A DNA stretch of 64,000 bases, from assembly GCA_032209605.1 (NCBI GenBank), contig JASFXZ010000001.1, forward strand, positions 9,876,256 to 9,940,255, read 5' to 3'. Shown in pieces: positions 13,740-27,310 of this stretch. Within the stretch, counting starts at the first letter, position 1, and each line of letters opens with the position of its first letter. This DNA is from Mactromeris polynyma (taxonomy: Eukaryota; Mollusca; Bivalvia; Venerida; Mactridae). A model generated the notes under the pieces. The model made no database searches and was not told the DNA's origin. It saw only the letters and a list, made by a program, of their open reading frames with translations. Made by a program: the position numbers and the translations under genes.

Positions 13740-15120
13740 TAAAGAGATAGAAATAGTAAACAATATCTAAATACGTAGGAATCATTTTTACAACAGGGTG
13801 TTGTTTTAACGCTACATATGAAGCTGTGTCAGGCCAAGCTTTGAAATCTTTATTTTAAATTGAAATCATACTTGATTAAGTTTCCAAACATATCTGTCAG
13901 TCATAAACTGGATTTATTTGATAAACTTATAGTTCATGTACATTGTTATGGTAGTGAAATTTGGGATTTTTACGAAGCAAATAAGATAGAAAGTATTCAT
14001 TTACAATTTTATAAACAAATATTGGGTGAAAGATCACAAACACAGAATAGTTTGCTCTATGGAGAGCTTGGTAGATCTATACCCATTAAACATAAGGCGT
14101 TTATGTAATGTTATTAGCTACTGGTTAAACATTGTTCGATGTCCTAAAGAAAAGTATACTGACGTTACATATAATGTGATGTCAAACGCTTCGAGCAAAA
14201 ACCAAATAGTAAGTGTTGGGCAAAATATGTTCAAATTATATTAGAAACAAATGGTTTTGCTGATGTTATACTGAATCAAGGAATTGGTGATGTAGACGCT
14301 TTTTTATTAATATTCGGACAATGACTTTTTGATAATTATTAACAAATTTGGAATAGTGATGTAGAAAATTCATCTAGAGCTAGAACTTATTAATTATACA
14401 GTTCTTTTAGTTTTCAACCTTATTTAGATTGTGTTAAGGTTGAAAAATTTCGCTTTCCATTTTATCGTCTGCGAACATCTGCTCATACATTAGAAGTTGA
14501 AGCCGGAAGATGGCATAATCCTGTACAAATACCATACAAGGAAAGGAAACGTAGATTATGTAATGTCATTGAAGATGAGTGTCATTTTTTAGAATGTCCA
14601 TTATATCACGAAATTCGACAAGTTCATATTAAAAATATTATTGGAAACATACAAATATCATTAAATTTATTGACTTGATTAATTCAAATAACAAAACTAT
14701 TATAAGAAATCTTGCCATGTATACTTACAAATCATTTGAAATGAGAAACAAAACATTTTATATGAATAAATATATTCTTTCATGCAGCTTAGTACTCCAC
14801 GTTTCCTTCATCCTACTACATTAATTTATAGACACTGTTGATTTTTACAGTACAATGTTTATACTTATATAGGTTTCATTAGACTTTATTATTATATGTA
14901 AAATTAACGCTATTTAGATTTGTATCACATTTTGTATTTACATGTACATTGTACTAGAACTGTTGAAACTATATTATACATAATTATATTATGATAGTAT
15001 TAATGTGACCATTGACCATATATTGTAAATGTTCAACTGTTGTAAATATTTATTAATTTTGTATACTCATAGACTGTAAAGTCTAATGTATTGAGAAATA
15101 ATATGCACAAATAACAATTA
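13740..15120 (+). mobile_element. LINE 3' end (degenerate ORF2 and 3' UTR)
   Basis: A broken plus-strand frame encodes the C-terminal part of a non-LTR retrotransposon polyprotein. It includes YGSEIWDFYEANKIESIHLQ (about 13950-14010), then the thumb/connection region, then FRFPFYRLRTSAHTLEVEAG with RWHNP (14450-14520), and a terminal Cys/His knuckle C-x-x-IEDECHFLECP (14560-14617). This layout is typical of jockey/CR1-type elements of molluscs. Several stops and frameshifts interrupt it. About 450 bp of AT-rich 3' UTR follows. The 5' part is missing, as in most LINE copies. It sits exactly between the two copies of a large direct duplication. Confidence 0.8.
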
Positions 15121-15814
15121 CTTGATTTGTATTCAGTCATTTATTATAACAAAACATTTGTCATGAATGCTGTTGACATAGTTTTGTTTGTAGTGTTTCT
15201 TCATTCCTTATTTAAATGAATTTTGGTACGTTTGTTACACATTTTAATCTTCATGTGATTGGTGTATATTGCATTTGTCGACAATTTTCGACAAGCAAAT
15301 GTTGCATTTCAGGTCTGTGTTTGCTTATATGTGGAATTTCCAATTGTTCTCTCTTCGTGTTTTTAATCCATAACATACCACCGTGTAACTATATATAAGT
15401 ATGATACCATCCTTTACGTATCTAATATAACAATGAAAGTAACTGCATAACAGTACAAAGACGGACAACAAAAAAGTCAAGCAGGAAATTCCCCATACAA
15501 AATATGTACATAAACACAAATATTAATATTGCTGAAAATAGGAACACCGTCTTGCAATCAGAACTAACAAAGAGAAGACATATATCAACGCCTACTTTCG
15601 TATACTGGTTTAATTGGAATAAGTTTGTGCCGAACAAAAAACTGGAGAAAATTGTCATACGCGTATTTTAATCATTTTCATTTCGTTTTTTATTTTCCTT
15701 TATATGTTTTTCCGATTCATTAAACCTTTTGACAAACAAACTATTGTATACAATATTCCGATAATTCATGATAACCATTATACTATTATTTCTCACTCAT
15801 GTGCATAAGTAAAG

Positions 15815-16222
15815 AGAGATTAAATTGTTTCGGTATCGTGGAACGCCACATGCAAAAGACAATGCCTCCCCACACTGACCCCTACACTTGAAAACAACAG
15901 TCTACAATACACCCGGCACTGAGGAGGTGCAAAGTTAAACATGTATAGGACTATGGGTGCAAGAAATGGTCTGGCCGACCATAAAGAACAATTCAGGCAA
16001 AAGGGGAAAACAAGGGGGTTAATTTAATGGATGGAATACACCAGGGAACAAGTTAAGAAAGTCGGCAATAATAGGCCGATAGATGGAAATACCATGAATA
16101 TAATATCATGTTTAAGATCTGCATATAGGGAAATGGGCACTTAACATACATCTAAATCATAAATGGAAATAATAACCATACAGCGATTTACAGCATTGGA
16201 ACTGTCAGTAAAAAACATACAC
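15815..16222 (-). repeat. interspersed repeat R1, diverged copy in duplication copy B
   Basis: Matches R1 in reverse orientation (GGAACGCCACATGCAAAAGA ... TTGGAACTGTCAGTAAAA). Copy A reads straight through this point (CATAAGTAAAAGCCC, about 9726-9740), so it inserted after the duplication or was excised from A. Confidence 0.7.
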
Positions 16223-16688
16223 TCCTGAATAATCATCCTAGTTAAATAACAGAACATAGCCTTCCATACAAAACGGATTCTTTGTATATGACTAGTGTTT
16301 TTCCTCATTGTTTCTTAATTTAAATGCACTTGGCGCTTTCATGAATGCCATTATTTATTTCTATCTACGGTGCTTTATTTAATTCTTGTCCTTAGAACAT
16401 CCACTTCTGCTGTAAAATATACCATGTTACACAAATAATGTCATCTTCATGTGCATATCATTATACCGTTATTTATGCCTGATTATTGTACTTATTCACA
16501 TGTCTCAGTCATATAACCGTGAAATATCAAGATATTGTGAAACAGAATTTATATATACATGTAATATATATACATATATTATATAAATAAAAAGGACTTA
16601 CTTAGTCGAGCTCAAAATGACACATACAAAATGCAAAACCACCCAATAAGCACAAAGAGGCATGAAAGAATAAACATACATATTGAAA

Positions 16689-17110
16689 CAGAGAATACGT
16701 AACTACGGGGAACGCCACATACACAAGACAATACCTCCCCACGCAGACCTCAGGAAAAATTACAATCCACAAAACATAACGCACCTAAGGAAGTCAAACT
16801 GTACACATATTAAGGAACAGAGGCACAAGGAACGGCCCAACAGACCATAAGGAATAATTAAGAGAATCAAAGTGGACAGTAAAAGGAGGGGGAGGGGGGA
16901 ATTAATGGATGGAAAAGCTCACAGGACAATTCAAGACAACTGGCCACAATAGGCCAAAATTGGGCAGGAAACACTCTGAACACTGTATAAAGTGACAGAA
17001 TTGCATAGGGGAAAGGAAGACATAAAACATTCATAACACAAACAGAAACAATAACCATATAGCGAATTACAGCCTTGGAACTGTCAGTAAAAAATACTGG
17101 GGGTTTAAAT
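16689..17110 (-). repeat. interspersed repeat R1, young copy
   Basis: Begins AGAGAATACGTAACTACGGG and ends GGAACTGTCAGTAAAAAATA followed by CTGGGGGTTTAAATCG. It is almost identical to 42550-42955 (about six differences over ~405 bp by eye). Open frames inside it (for example reverse 17058-16867) follow the repeat and are not evidence of a gene. The insertion relative to copy A extends to about 17400. Confidence 0.8.
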
Positions 17111-18324
17111 CGATTTAACAGCTAGCTAACCTCACACCTTATCGCTATATGGTTATTGATTTCCAACATATATACATAAATTGACTAAGTAGGCAGTAAC
17201 TAATCATTAAAATAAACCAACCATCACGTACATATCAACAGACATACAGTAACTAATCGAGCACGGAGGAACAAGCAGCCTTATACTGACCTTGTTCTCC
17301 GTAACTAAAATAGTAACATCAGAATAGAAGTAACCTTAAAATGTCAAATTAAAGTGCAATTTAAAATAAAGTCAACTTGATAATGTGTTTTATTTATTAC
17401 ATATTATTTATTTATTTAAAGTTGGTTTGTAATGCTAGAATTTTCGAAGGTCAAATGTGACTTACAAGTCTGTGCCAATCCACTTTCCTGTGTTTTGGTT
17501 TTCCGGTGCGCTCATCAGTGATATGTTTTCCCCTTTAATGTATGTTTTCTGGTCCATTCGTTGTTGAGTGTGTGTCCCTCCCTATGAGTGACTCCTTTGT
17601 TTGCCTAGATATGTCTAGGGAAGTTCTGATTTGAGAATGTGACCCTGTCTGTGTGTATGCTTGTATACGAGCATAATGATAACAATGTGATACGTTTGCA
17701 TCATACGCCAATTTTCCTAATGCCATCATCACTTATTTAAAATCGAAGTATGAAGTCATTAATATCTCCTTCAGACGTTTTGTTAGCTGAATCCACTGAG
17801 GTCACATCTGCATGTAGATAAACTTAAATTGACCTTCATGTTCATTTTATATACTAGTAATACATTTCAGGACGACCTTATATGTCATATGTACATTGTA
17901 TTTGCAGCCAAATGGAAAAAATATCGCTGATAAGGTTTACAGACAAATTATTCAGGCTTCATCCTGGTAGAAATTTAATGAATGATGACCAACAAGTAAG
18001 AAGAAATATTTTTAATGGAGTGAAAATAATCCTCTCTTGCAATGTTAATCATCCTAATAACCTTGCAAGAATTATTGGTGCCAAGCTTTCTATATGGTGG
18101 GAATAGAACAGCATATGTCAATGCTGAGAATATTGCAAATATTTCTCCAATATGTACCGAATCAGCTTATTGGAAAGTAGCTAGACCCTATAGAGACATC
18201 TCTCATCAGATCTTCATATTTAAACGTAATAAATGACCAATAAACGAGACAAATATTACATCGTAGTTTTTGTAAATTCGTCGTCCATGACCTGTATGCC
18301 ATAATTCCTACTGTTTATGTTTGC

Positions 18325-18471
18325 TTATGACACGTACGTTTATTTGTGTAAAATATTTTGCCGTCTGACAGTCGCATGTGTGAGAAAATAAACACTCGAG
18401 CAAGAAACTCGATAAAAGTGACGCTGCAAGCCGGTATGGGGATAGAATATATTGGTTTTTGTTATAAAAGT
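18325..18471. repeat. 147-bp block identical to 11080-11226
   Basis: Copy B partner of the unchanged block. Directly downstream the copies differ again (CTATTTGAG in A, GGCTTTGAG in B). Confidence 0.7.
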
Positions 18472-21400
18472 GGCTTTGAGATGAATTGGTTCATTACATT
18501 TATTACCTCAAGCAGACTGGCAAAGTTTCTCTATAACTTATATGACTTAAAGGTTTGATTAATAATCTAAACTTGTAAACGTGACAATGGACTCGCCTAA
18601 CGTTTGAATGATATGTTGCAAATTATAACGTCTGTTTTATTGATTCAAATGCATTTCCGCGACAGAATAATATTGTCTTGATGACCTGTAGGGAAACATA
18701 CGCTGATATATCAACAAGTTTAATGTATTAAATGCAATTCTCGCTCACATTGAATCAATCACAATGAAATGTACGAAAACAAATCTTTCAAACGTATACT
18801 CGATTTAGTGTATTTCCTTGCGGTTCAAATTGTTAAGAAGTGGGTTCGATAGTGATGTCTATTATGTGTTATGAAATTTCTCCAAATGTATTCCACTTTA
18901 GACTAATAAAATGAACTGAGTTAATTTGTTAAAAAATGAATGACAAGCACAAAAATGACACGGTAATCCCACACACACAAGACAACATGAAACTATGAAC
19001 ATAATATTGAACAGGTACAAAAGCAAATTTGACACAAGTCAACGAGAGAGAATACGTAAATACATAAGCATAACTGACGGGTGAAAATATTAGTGCCGCC
19101 TTAGAGGGATAAGCAGCAAAATTGGAAGTTTGAACCAGGCTGAAGGGTGCACCAAACAATTATCATACCATCACCCAAATAAAACAATGTAATATTTAAT
19201 AGAAAGACCCCGCTGTACATCTCCCCAACATATAAGACGGCGAATACAGGATAATACATGTAGAGTGTGGTACATGAAACAATAGACCCACGAATCTGTT
19301 CAAATATGTACGCGATGACCAGAAGCCAGAGCAATTGGAGACTTATTAAGAGCTCTACAACCTGGGAATAATACAAAACTAAATCAATAATCAAAATTGG
19401 ATTTTTATAAGATTTTAAGATAGCTGCGTTTGCGGAATTTTCTGAACGAATGCTGTACTCAATTTTATGTAATCAGACGCAATTATGGAGATGATACTTG
19501 TTGGCATATTCTTTTTCCGATGGTAGACTGCTGTACGTAAAAACGTACCATTGCATCACGCCATATTGAAGGTTCCTAAGCAATAATGATAAACATGAAC
19601 ATAATATCAGCCAAATTTGGTTGAATATGCAGATCTCATACGTCGCAATTCACATTTACGTCAATGTCTCCTGGATATTTAATATTCCTGAACTGCCCTT
19701 GAACCCTAGCTGATCATGAAATTGTATCAGACATACATCTAAATTTATTTTATCCTGATACTTGAGCAAGTTGTCAATAAAGTGTTTTCATTCAGCACAT
19801 AACACGATAAGAATGTGTTTACTTAATCGTCTCACAATATCTGTCTGAAACAATGTTTATGGTCTACGTTGCAAACTTAAAGTATTTGTGCTTACTCGAA
19901 ATCACATGTTTTTCTGACACTTTCTAGCAAAAAACATCACCTAATATGTATTTCCAGACCGGTTGTTTATCTCATGTACGAACCGAATTCAAATCATTTA
20001 CTCAACTATTTTATATAACTGTACATTGATTGAAATGAAAACACATTGCAATTCATAAATAACTGTAACAGTAAACAAGAAATATCTTTAAAATGGATGG
20101 TCAGCGCAACTTGAAGTATGCTTTTTGCACTCCGAAGGTTAAGATATGTTGTACAACATAAAGAAAATGTCTAAATGTTACGACTGTCGATCATTCAATT
20201 ACGCTATACTACAGAAACTTCGATACCTGTAAGGGGATCTCACTGCATAGGAGACTGGATACAAATAACTCAGTAGTGTGATTAGTCATAGACACAGTAT
20301 ACATATAGCTTGTTTCAAAATAGTTCATCATTACTTATTGCATAAGTTGTTAACTCACACATTCATGTTAATAAACTTGTCACATAGCGATTTATCTGAT
20401 TAAAACAATATAAATGTTCGCGGCTGGTACATACAACCAAGAAAGTCTTCTTAATTCCAAAACCGGACAATTCCCAGTGGGGATGACTTACAATACTACT
20501 TACTGGATAAATCATGAAATACACTATACGATTCACTTTCAGACACAGTTGTTGAGGCGAAAAATATTATGTTCATCTGGTTTTCATACAACAATATCAT
20601 GTTTACAATGAGAAGAATAACGCCTCCATCGTGATCAAGATTTCTTTTGGCAAACATAACACCATTTACGCAACAATTGTGTTCATTATTATAATAATTA
20701 AATACATAACAATAAACAAGTTTATACTTTTAGGTTTTTGTAAACAAATACATAGGTCTTAACGAAATGTTAACCAATCTGCGTCAAGGTTGCAAACATT
20801 GTCCGGTTGATAAGAAATTGTCTTGGTGGTTAACGTAAGATTTGATTGGTTTACAAAATACTTATATGCAAATACCAAAACCATGTTAAGTTATAATACG
20901 TCTGTGCCGAAAAATAATATTGCTCCGCCTTCTTCTCAGTGCGGTGTTACAGTTATTTGTATGTTGGGCATCTTGTTCAGAACTGCTAGTAAATCGTGAT
21001 TAGCTACACCGTGTCTTTCTCCCAGTCGGAAAATATTCTTAAATCCCATATATGATTTTCCATCGAGAGAGAAAAAGGAAAAAGGTCAGGTAAGTGAAAG
21101 TTGCTCAACTGGTTCTCTGTTTCTCACGGTGAATAATAAGGCAGTCACACTGTACCCAAGGGCACTTATTGTTTCACAGGATTATATTCTCATTAATAAC
21201 ATCCTCAAAGGACCGATGCAATTCCTCCACACGTGAAGTATCGTATGATACGTGAGTTTCTCGTGCATGAATTATACACACTTCACGTTGAAATTGAACA
21301 TAGGTGTCGAGCAGGAAATGACACATATTTCTTAGCTCAATATCTTCGACAGAATACATGTAATTCTATAAACGTGATTGTTCACTGCTTTTTTTATTCG

Positions 21401-22006
21401 TTGAGTAAGTTATAATGTACGTGTATATCTATTACATAGCCAGACGTTTAAGTTGTAAATGCCCCAGTGAATCTTAACCGATTGCGTTCACTGTCACTCT
21501 ATTTTTCAACCTCATTAGAAGCCTAATTGTGACGAATCACATATGGAGTTCGCTGATAAACAATAATCACTTAATCGTCACACAATATATCATTTGGATT
21601 TGAATAAACTGAATATCTTGTGAAATATTTTCAATGAATCATCAGTAACGACTTCTTAATTTAATATGGTTTAAAATGATGACTTATTTATTCATCAAAC
21701 AGTCGACAAGACATTTGTTAATCTTAATGGCGGTTGCTTTTGGTCGGTACTGATTAGCAAATTAATGTATATTTGTAAGGAAATAATATGGTTATGTTGC
21801 CAATGATAACATATTAATCACAAACAAGATAACATACAGATTTGCCAGCGTCAGTTTCACTTGTTTTAAATATTGGTATTGCAAGAATAAAGCAAATGTT
21901 TACCGTTACAATGAAACAGGAGTAAAGTACGGTAGACTCATTTATTATAAAATAAACGCGTCCTGCTATGTTTGTGCTGAAATCACGTTATATGTGGGTT
22001 TTATAG

Positions 22007-22493
22007 TAGTGATGGCGTGATTATCGAAAATAATCGAAAAATCGTCACTAGACATCCGACATCGGCGACAATCTATAATGAACTACAAATAATTGATTGT
22101 AACATCTTTTGACATCTGTACATTTTGTCTATCTATTTCTTCAAGCTATAGATCAAATCTTTTATAACATCCATACTAGTGGTAATCTGTACAAAGAAAA
22201 TACAATGTAATTGCCATCAATGTATTCAGTCAAATATAAAATAAACAAAGTAATAATATAAAAACGAAATAAAATTTATTGAATGATAAACTGTTCTTAT
22301 GATATATAAGTATATATATGTAATATCAAAGAGATAAATAAAATTGTATAAATTAACTTAACTGTCACCATTATACTTCTACTAAAAAACTAAATGTTTC
22401 AATTATTTCCGATTCGATTATCGATTAAGAATCTATGAGTTTTCAAACAAATCCAATAATCGATTATGAAATTTATCCGATTATCCATCACTA
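22007..22493. mobile_element. hAT-type MITE with 8-bp target duplication
   Basis: The ends are TAGTGATGGCGTGATTATCG and CGATTATCCATCACTA inverted, a hAT-like terminal repeat. The flanks are TTTTATAG (21999-22006) and TTTTCTAG (22494-22501), an 8-bp duplication with one mismatch. The interior is AT-rich without coding potential. Confidence 0.75.
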
Positions 22494-22501
22494 TTTTCTA
22501 G

Positions 22502-25500
22502 TACGGTTTATCCTGGAGCAAATGTATACATATTTGTAAGAAAAAAAAACGTGATGACCTTCCAATACTCAATTTTATTGACTCACTCGTTTAAAATATA
22601 TTCATAATCTTTGTAAATGACACGTTATCGTTGGGATAAAAGAAACATACTGAATCGTGTATTAAAATACTTAAATGTGATGATGATATTCACGCCAATC
22701 TCCATTTTTATAAGAAAATTAAAAAAAATTCGGTGCAGAAAAATGAGTTTTTGCTGACAGAACTGTCCACTTCCAGGAACTTTAATGTCGCGATGTTTTG
22801 CTTCACTAAGCTCATGAGACGTATTCTCTCTAGCAATGTGCTGTAATTCACGCAGAACACCCTACAACCTCTTTTTCTTTCATTATTTTGCATTTTTCTC
22901 AGTCGATTTAAAATGGACGAACGCGTACTCACGATGTCATATTTTTGTACTTGAAATGAATAGTATAGTTACCTAAATGGTGTTATAACTTATTTAAGAA
23001 CCATGTTTCGTGCCTATAAGTTTGAAAGCGAGACTTAACATGTTTTAAATCCTTATGAACAAAACACGAAACGCGTGTGTGCGTTTCTCAAGTTGTTTAC
23101 TAGTACTCCCTGAAATACGACAATAGCCAAATCAAGTGTTCATTTCAAAGATGCAATACACTAGTAGATGAATTAAACATTACATTCAACAAGAAATGCA
23201 TCATGCAACACAGACGTGTTCACATATTCTAAAACTTTTTAAATATAATTATCTTTTCGTATATTTATTTCATTTTAACAAAATATATTCCAATACAAAC
23301 ATTTATATTCTAGTTCTTGATAAATATGTTCATCTCTCGCTTAAGAAAGTAATTTTCTATCGTGTGAGTTTGCTTGGTATTGTCGCCTTTTCGATGTATA
23401 TGGTAATGGTAAATGTCCAATGGGATTGCACAACATGCCGTCAATGTCCTTGTAATCACATTACTCGGGCACCAATGGATCTTGTATATGTTGCAATTTG
23501 TCTCTGACATAGCAAACCATTATCCTTCCAATAATATAGGGATCTTTGATCAGCCACAGTGGGGAAGCATTATCATACCGTTTTATATAAATACGTTCCA
23601 ACCTTATTAAGTTCAATAATTCTTCAGCGGTGACTAAAGTATGCTAAAGTCTTGAGAAGAACAACCTACTAAACTTAGTGGTCATGTTTTCTTATAAGTG
23701 CAAATAATAAGAATTGTTAAATGATGTAATTCAAGAGGTTTCAGTAAGACATTGAGATTAATTGTTGGAAAAAAATTGCATTGATTAAAATGACAAGTAA
23801 TTGAAAAAGGACGAATCATTCCAAGGGTTCCATTTCGGCTAAGGCTTTGAGGGGTAAGAAACAATATCGAGGACTTGAAATTAAAAAGGAACATGCACAA
23901 AAGGAGGTATATTTGGGCTAAAATGTCAAAGGCATAACAACGGACATATCTAAACCACTTGTGAGCAAAGTTGAAGACAACTTAGCAAATACTAGTATAA
24001 TTAAATTATCTGTCCTAAGTGTCATTGACTGGACTCTAAACAAAAAAGTATATGTTTATTTGAAGAGGTTATATACAGTACTGAACAAAATTCCCCGTGT
24101 GTTTTTATTAAGTATAAATGATTGTCCACAGGAGATTTTCACGATTTCTCTCTCAATCTATATCCCTCCTTTTGGAACAATTTGTAACAGAAACACCACT
24201 TTAGGGATTAAAACTAGTGTTAAGGATGTATCAACCTCACACGTATTCTACAATTACCAAAAGATGGAACAGTATAAATACGAATATCCTCAGTGGATAT
24301 CTCCTGAACAAAAGAGACGACAAACACGAGACAATGCAATATAAAATAAATGTACTCGACGACTTACCAGAAGACAGAACATCTGCAGACAAATCGTTAA
24401 GGGCATGAGAAAGTGGACATTATACCAACACCAGACGCCCTCCTCCCGTTTCAGGGTTTGTGAGGGATCGTCATTCTATGGAAGTAAAGTATATATGGTC
24501 TTTTAATTACCAACATTGCAGTGAATGGGAAGAAATCACAGACTTTCAACAAGCGTTTCGGAAATAAAATGAACAGCTATGTTCCCCACGCGTGTCATTT
24601 CACACATTTAATGTGTGCAAATAGCCATTACATAGTTTTAGATTTACTAGCAATGTCGAGAAGAAAATGTTGAATGGTATGTTAAGATAACAATATATCA
24701 TTAATATATGCAGCAAACGCATACTTTCAATATGGATCATGATAAAAATTACAGAGATAGTTACTATGCTGATTCAAAGTTGCAAATCGGGTTTGCAGTA
24801 AAATTCAAATATGTCGTCCGTATAAATCAGCAAGACACGACATTGATATAGCAGATTGCATGTTTTTTGTGCGATTATGGAAACATCCATAAACACTTGG
24901 AGAAAACTTCGGCTGGTTTCGTACAGAAGTGAATATTGTGGCTGTAAGCGAGGTAATGAGTATATTGTGAATCTTGTTAATGTACCTGGCGTGACGTATT
25001 AGCAATAACTCGCCCTGCAAATGTGTCTCGGTGGCTTACGAAAGGAATTTGGTTTGTATTTATTAACTTTTAGCCGTCTTGAAGTCGCATTGTGGGATAT
25101 AAACCATATAATCTTTATAATGGCGTGACTGCCAACATGCAAGACACACATAAGTTTGAAATTACCTTAATGATATCAATCTGAATTGGACTGATATGAT
25201 TTCCGCCGAGACAAAAGTTCAGACCTGACTTGAAAGTTTCGTAATGAATTGTAAGGTATAAAATAATTCCTCGCATTGTGCGGCTTATTGATTTGTTTTC
25301 AATATATTGCTAAGACGATGAAGTAGTTTTGAAAGACATCGACTATGTTGTTTTCACAATATTTGCAGTTGCATGTAGATACATTCTAAACCATAACAAA
25401 CAGTTTATGTTTCCTGATAATTGGCAGATTAGTATTGTTATTGAATACGACAAACACTTATAATAAATAAAAAATAATAAACAATACTGTGAGTAACCTG

Positions 25501-26899
25501 GTGCTTGGCTTCTGCTGAAACAATCAAATGAGCTTTAAAAATATACAAAAACGATGAACAATACCAAATACATGATTGTTGATTCGAATTCCTCGATATT
25601 ACTTCGATGTATGTGTCAAGTTTTAGAGCAAACACGGACCGTATCGAAATCTTTGTATCTATACATTACATTTCAACAGAATCTACTAGAGTCTATATTT
25701 CATTTATTCACTTTGTGGTGTTTGTCAATCAAATAACCATTTTTGTGCAACTGAACATCCTTTTGATATTCCTTCCGCAATGATATAGAACTCTTTTTTT
25801 ACTGAAAATGCTGCCGAATGTCAAGGTCATGTCGCCTGGAGGTTCATAACACTTTCGTTTCCCTCGGGAAATTAAAACTTCTTGCATCGGGTTTAAATTG
25901 ATACAGTATACCGAATTGCATTGGACGGTAAATATTCCATTCAAAATATCGTTAGAGTAGCATGCATTCATTTAGATAGATTCTTTGGTGAGACGGTAGA
26001 ACAGGATATGTCATATTCACAAAAACCTGTCAGTCCTAACTGATCTCTCATGAACAATGACAATGTAATAAATAATAATAAATGACATTACGATTGACAA
26101 GAACACCCAACTGTACAACAATTAGGTATGGGGAGAACTGAAAAGGTACAGCGCAGAAGAGGCCAATTTCACACAAATGTGTCCCTCCGCACAATCCAAA
26201 GACTTTAATAAATAAGCATTACTGAGGGATATGGGAGATAACAAAACCCATAAATATTCAGACGAAAGAAAGAGAGGAAAATTTTAAGGGATGGAACAAA
26301 AAAGACAAGACGAACCAAAAGGTCCATGTCGGAAGGGGATATAAAACATTTATCTGGAACGACACTGGACTGCAAAACGAAACAAGTTTGATATTCATCA
26401 CGTAGAGTTAAGCAAGAAGCATGCTATTGTTCTTCTGTTACTCAATATAACGTAGTAGATGGTGAATAAAACATAACATAGATAGATAACATAAGACAAG
26501 AAAGGAATAATGTTGCCCGAAAATATTTTTATCATTTAAATGTTCACAAACATAAACAAGATTATACCGCCATACCAATACTTCTGCAATACTGATGTAT
26601 TTACGTTTCCTATTACAGTTTGTATCACCATAGTCATACACACAGTGTCGAATTAACGCATCTAAATATAATTCTAATATAAGTCCTTTGTATTTTAAAG
26701 TCCACCTGAAGTGTGCTCTTTATAGATTTCCATGCTGAATATTTAGATATTGAACTCACCCCAAATTGTCACAAAATATCAAAAGTCTGAACTATACAGA
26801 TTTCATTTAGGTATATGAAAACTAGTATTTCAAATAAGAAGTAAGAAAATATAACTTCCAAACATATTTGCAATTTTTGTTCACGTTCAGCTCGCTTTT
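22502..26899. other. no supported gene; one unassigned 127-codon frame
   Basis: The longest open frame is 23961-24344 on the plus strand. It begins at GTG and shows no family I recognise and no splice or promoter context. The rest is AT-rich and unassigned. Confidence 0.5.
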
Positions 26900-27310
26900 A
26901 TATCGATTTAAACCCCCAGTATTTTACTGACAGTTCCAAGGCTGTATATCGCTGTATGGTTATTATGTATTTTTGTTTTTTAATGTATGTTACATTCCCC
27001 TTATCCCTGTGCAATTATTTCACTTTATATAGTGTTCATGATATTTTCGGCCTATTGTTGCCAATTGTCTTGACTTGTCCTGTGATCTTTTCCATCCATT
27101 AATCCCCCCGTTTGTCCTCTTTGGTTCTCCTTGTTATCCCTTATTGTCGGTCAGGCCATTCCGTGCGCCCCGTTCCTTTATGTATGTAACATTGAGCCTC
27201 CTCAAATGCCTGATGTTTTTTGGATCGTTGTTTTCCGGTGGTCTGTGTGTGGGGTGGCACTGTCTTATGTATGTGGCTTTCCTTGTTGTAGCAGCTTATT
27301 CTCTCTCTGG
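26900..27310 (+). repeat. interspersed repeat R1, full-looking copy
   Basis: Reads CGATTTAAACCCCCAGTATT, then ACTGACAGTTCCAAGGCTG, then CCATTAATCCCCCC, and ends CAGCTTATTCTCTCTCTGG. It is the inverse orientation of 16689-17110 and moderately diverged. No transposase or RT coding capacity and no clear terminal inverted repeat were seen. Class unknown. Confidence 0.7.

Larger units (their letters stand above)
15270..21965 (+). repeat. large direct duplication, copy B
   Basis: Direct-repeat partner of 9120-13735. It carries two insertions of an interspersed repeat (about 15815-16222 and 16689-17400) that are absent from the matching places in copy A (about 9735 and 10290), which serve as empty sites. 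It also holds extra sequence at 19200-19900 and 20040-20950. The right end stops at AATAAACGCGTCC, as does copy A just before the LINE. Confidence 0.8.

Noticed and set aside
23961..24344. 127-codon plus-strand open frame
   Set aside because: No ATG start, no family recognised, no flanking splice signals or partner exons. Noted as unassigned only.
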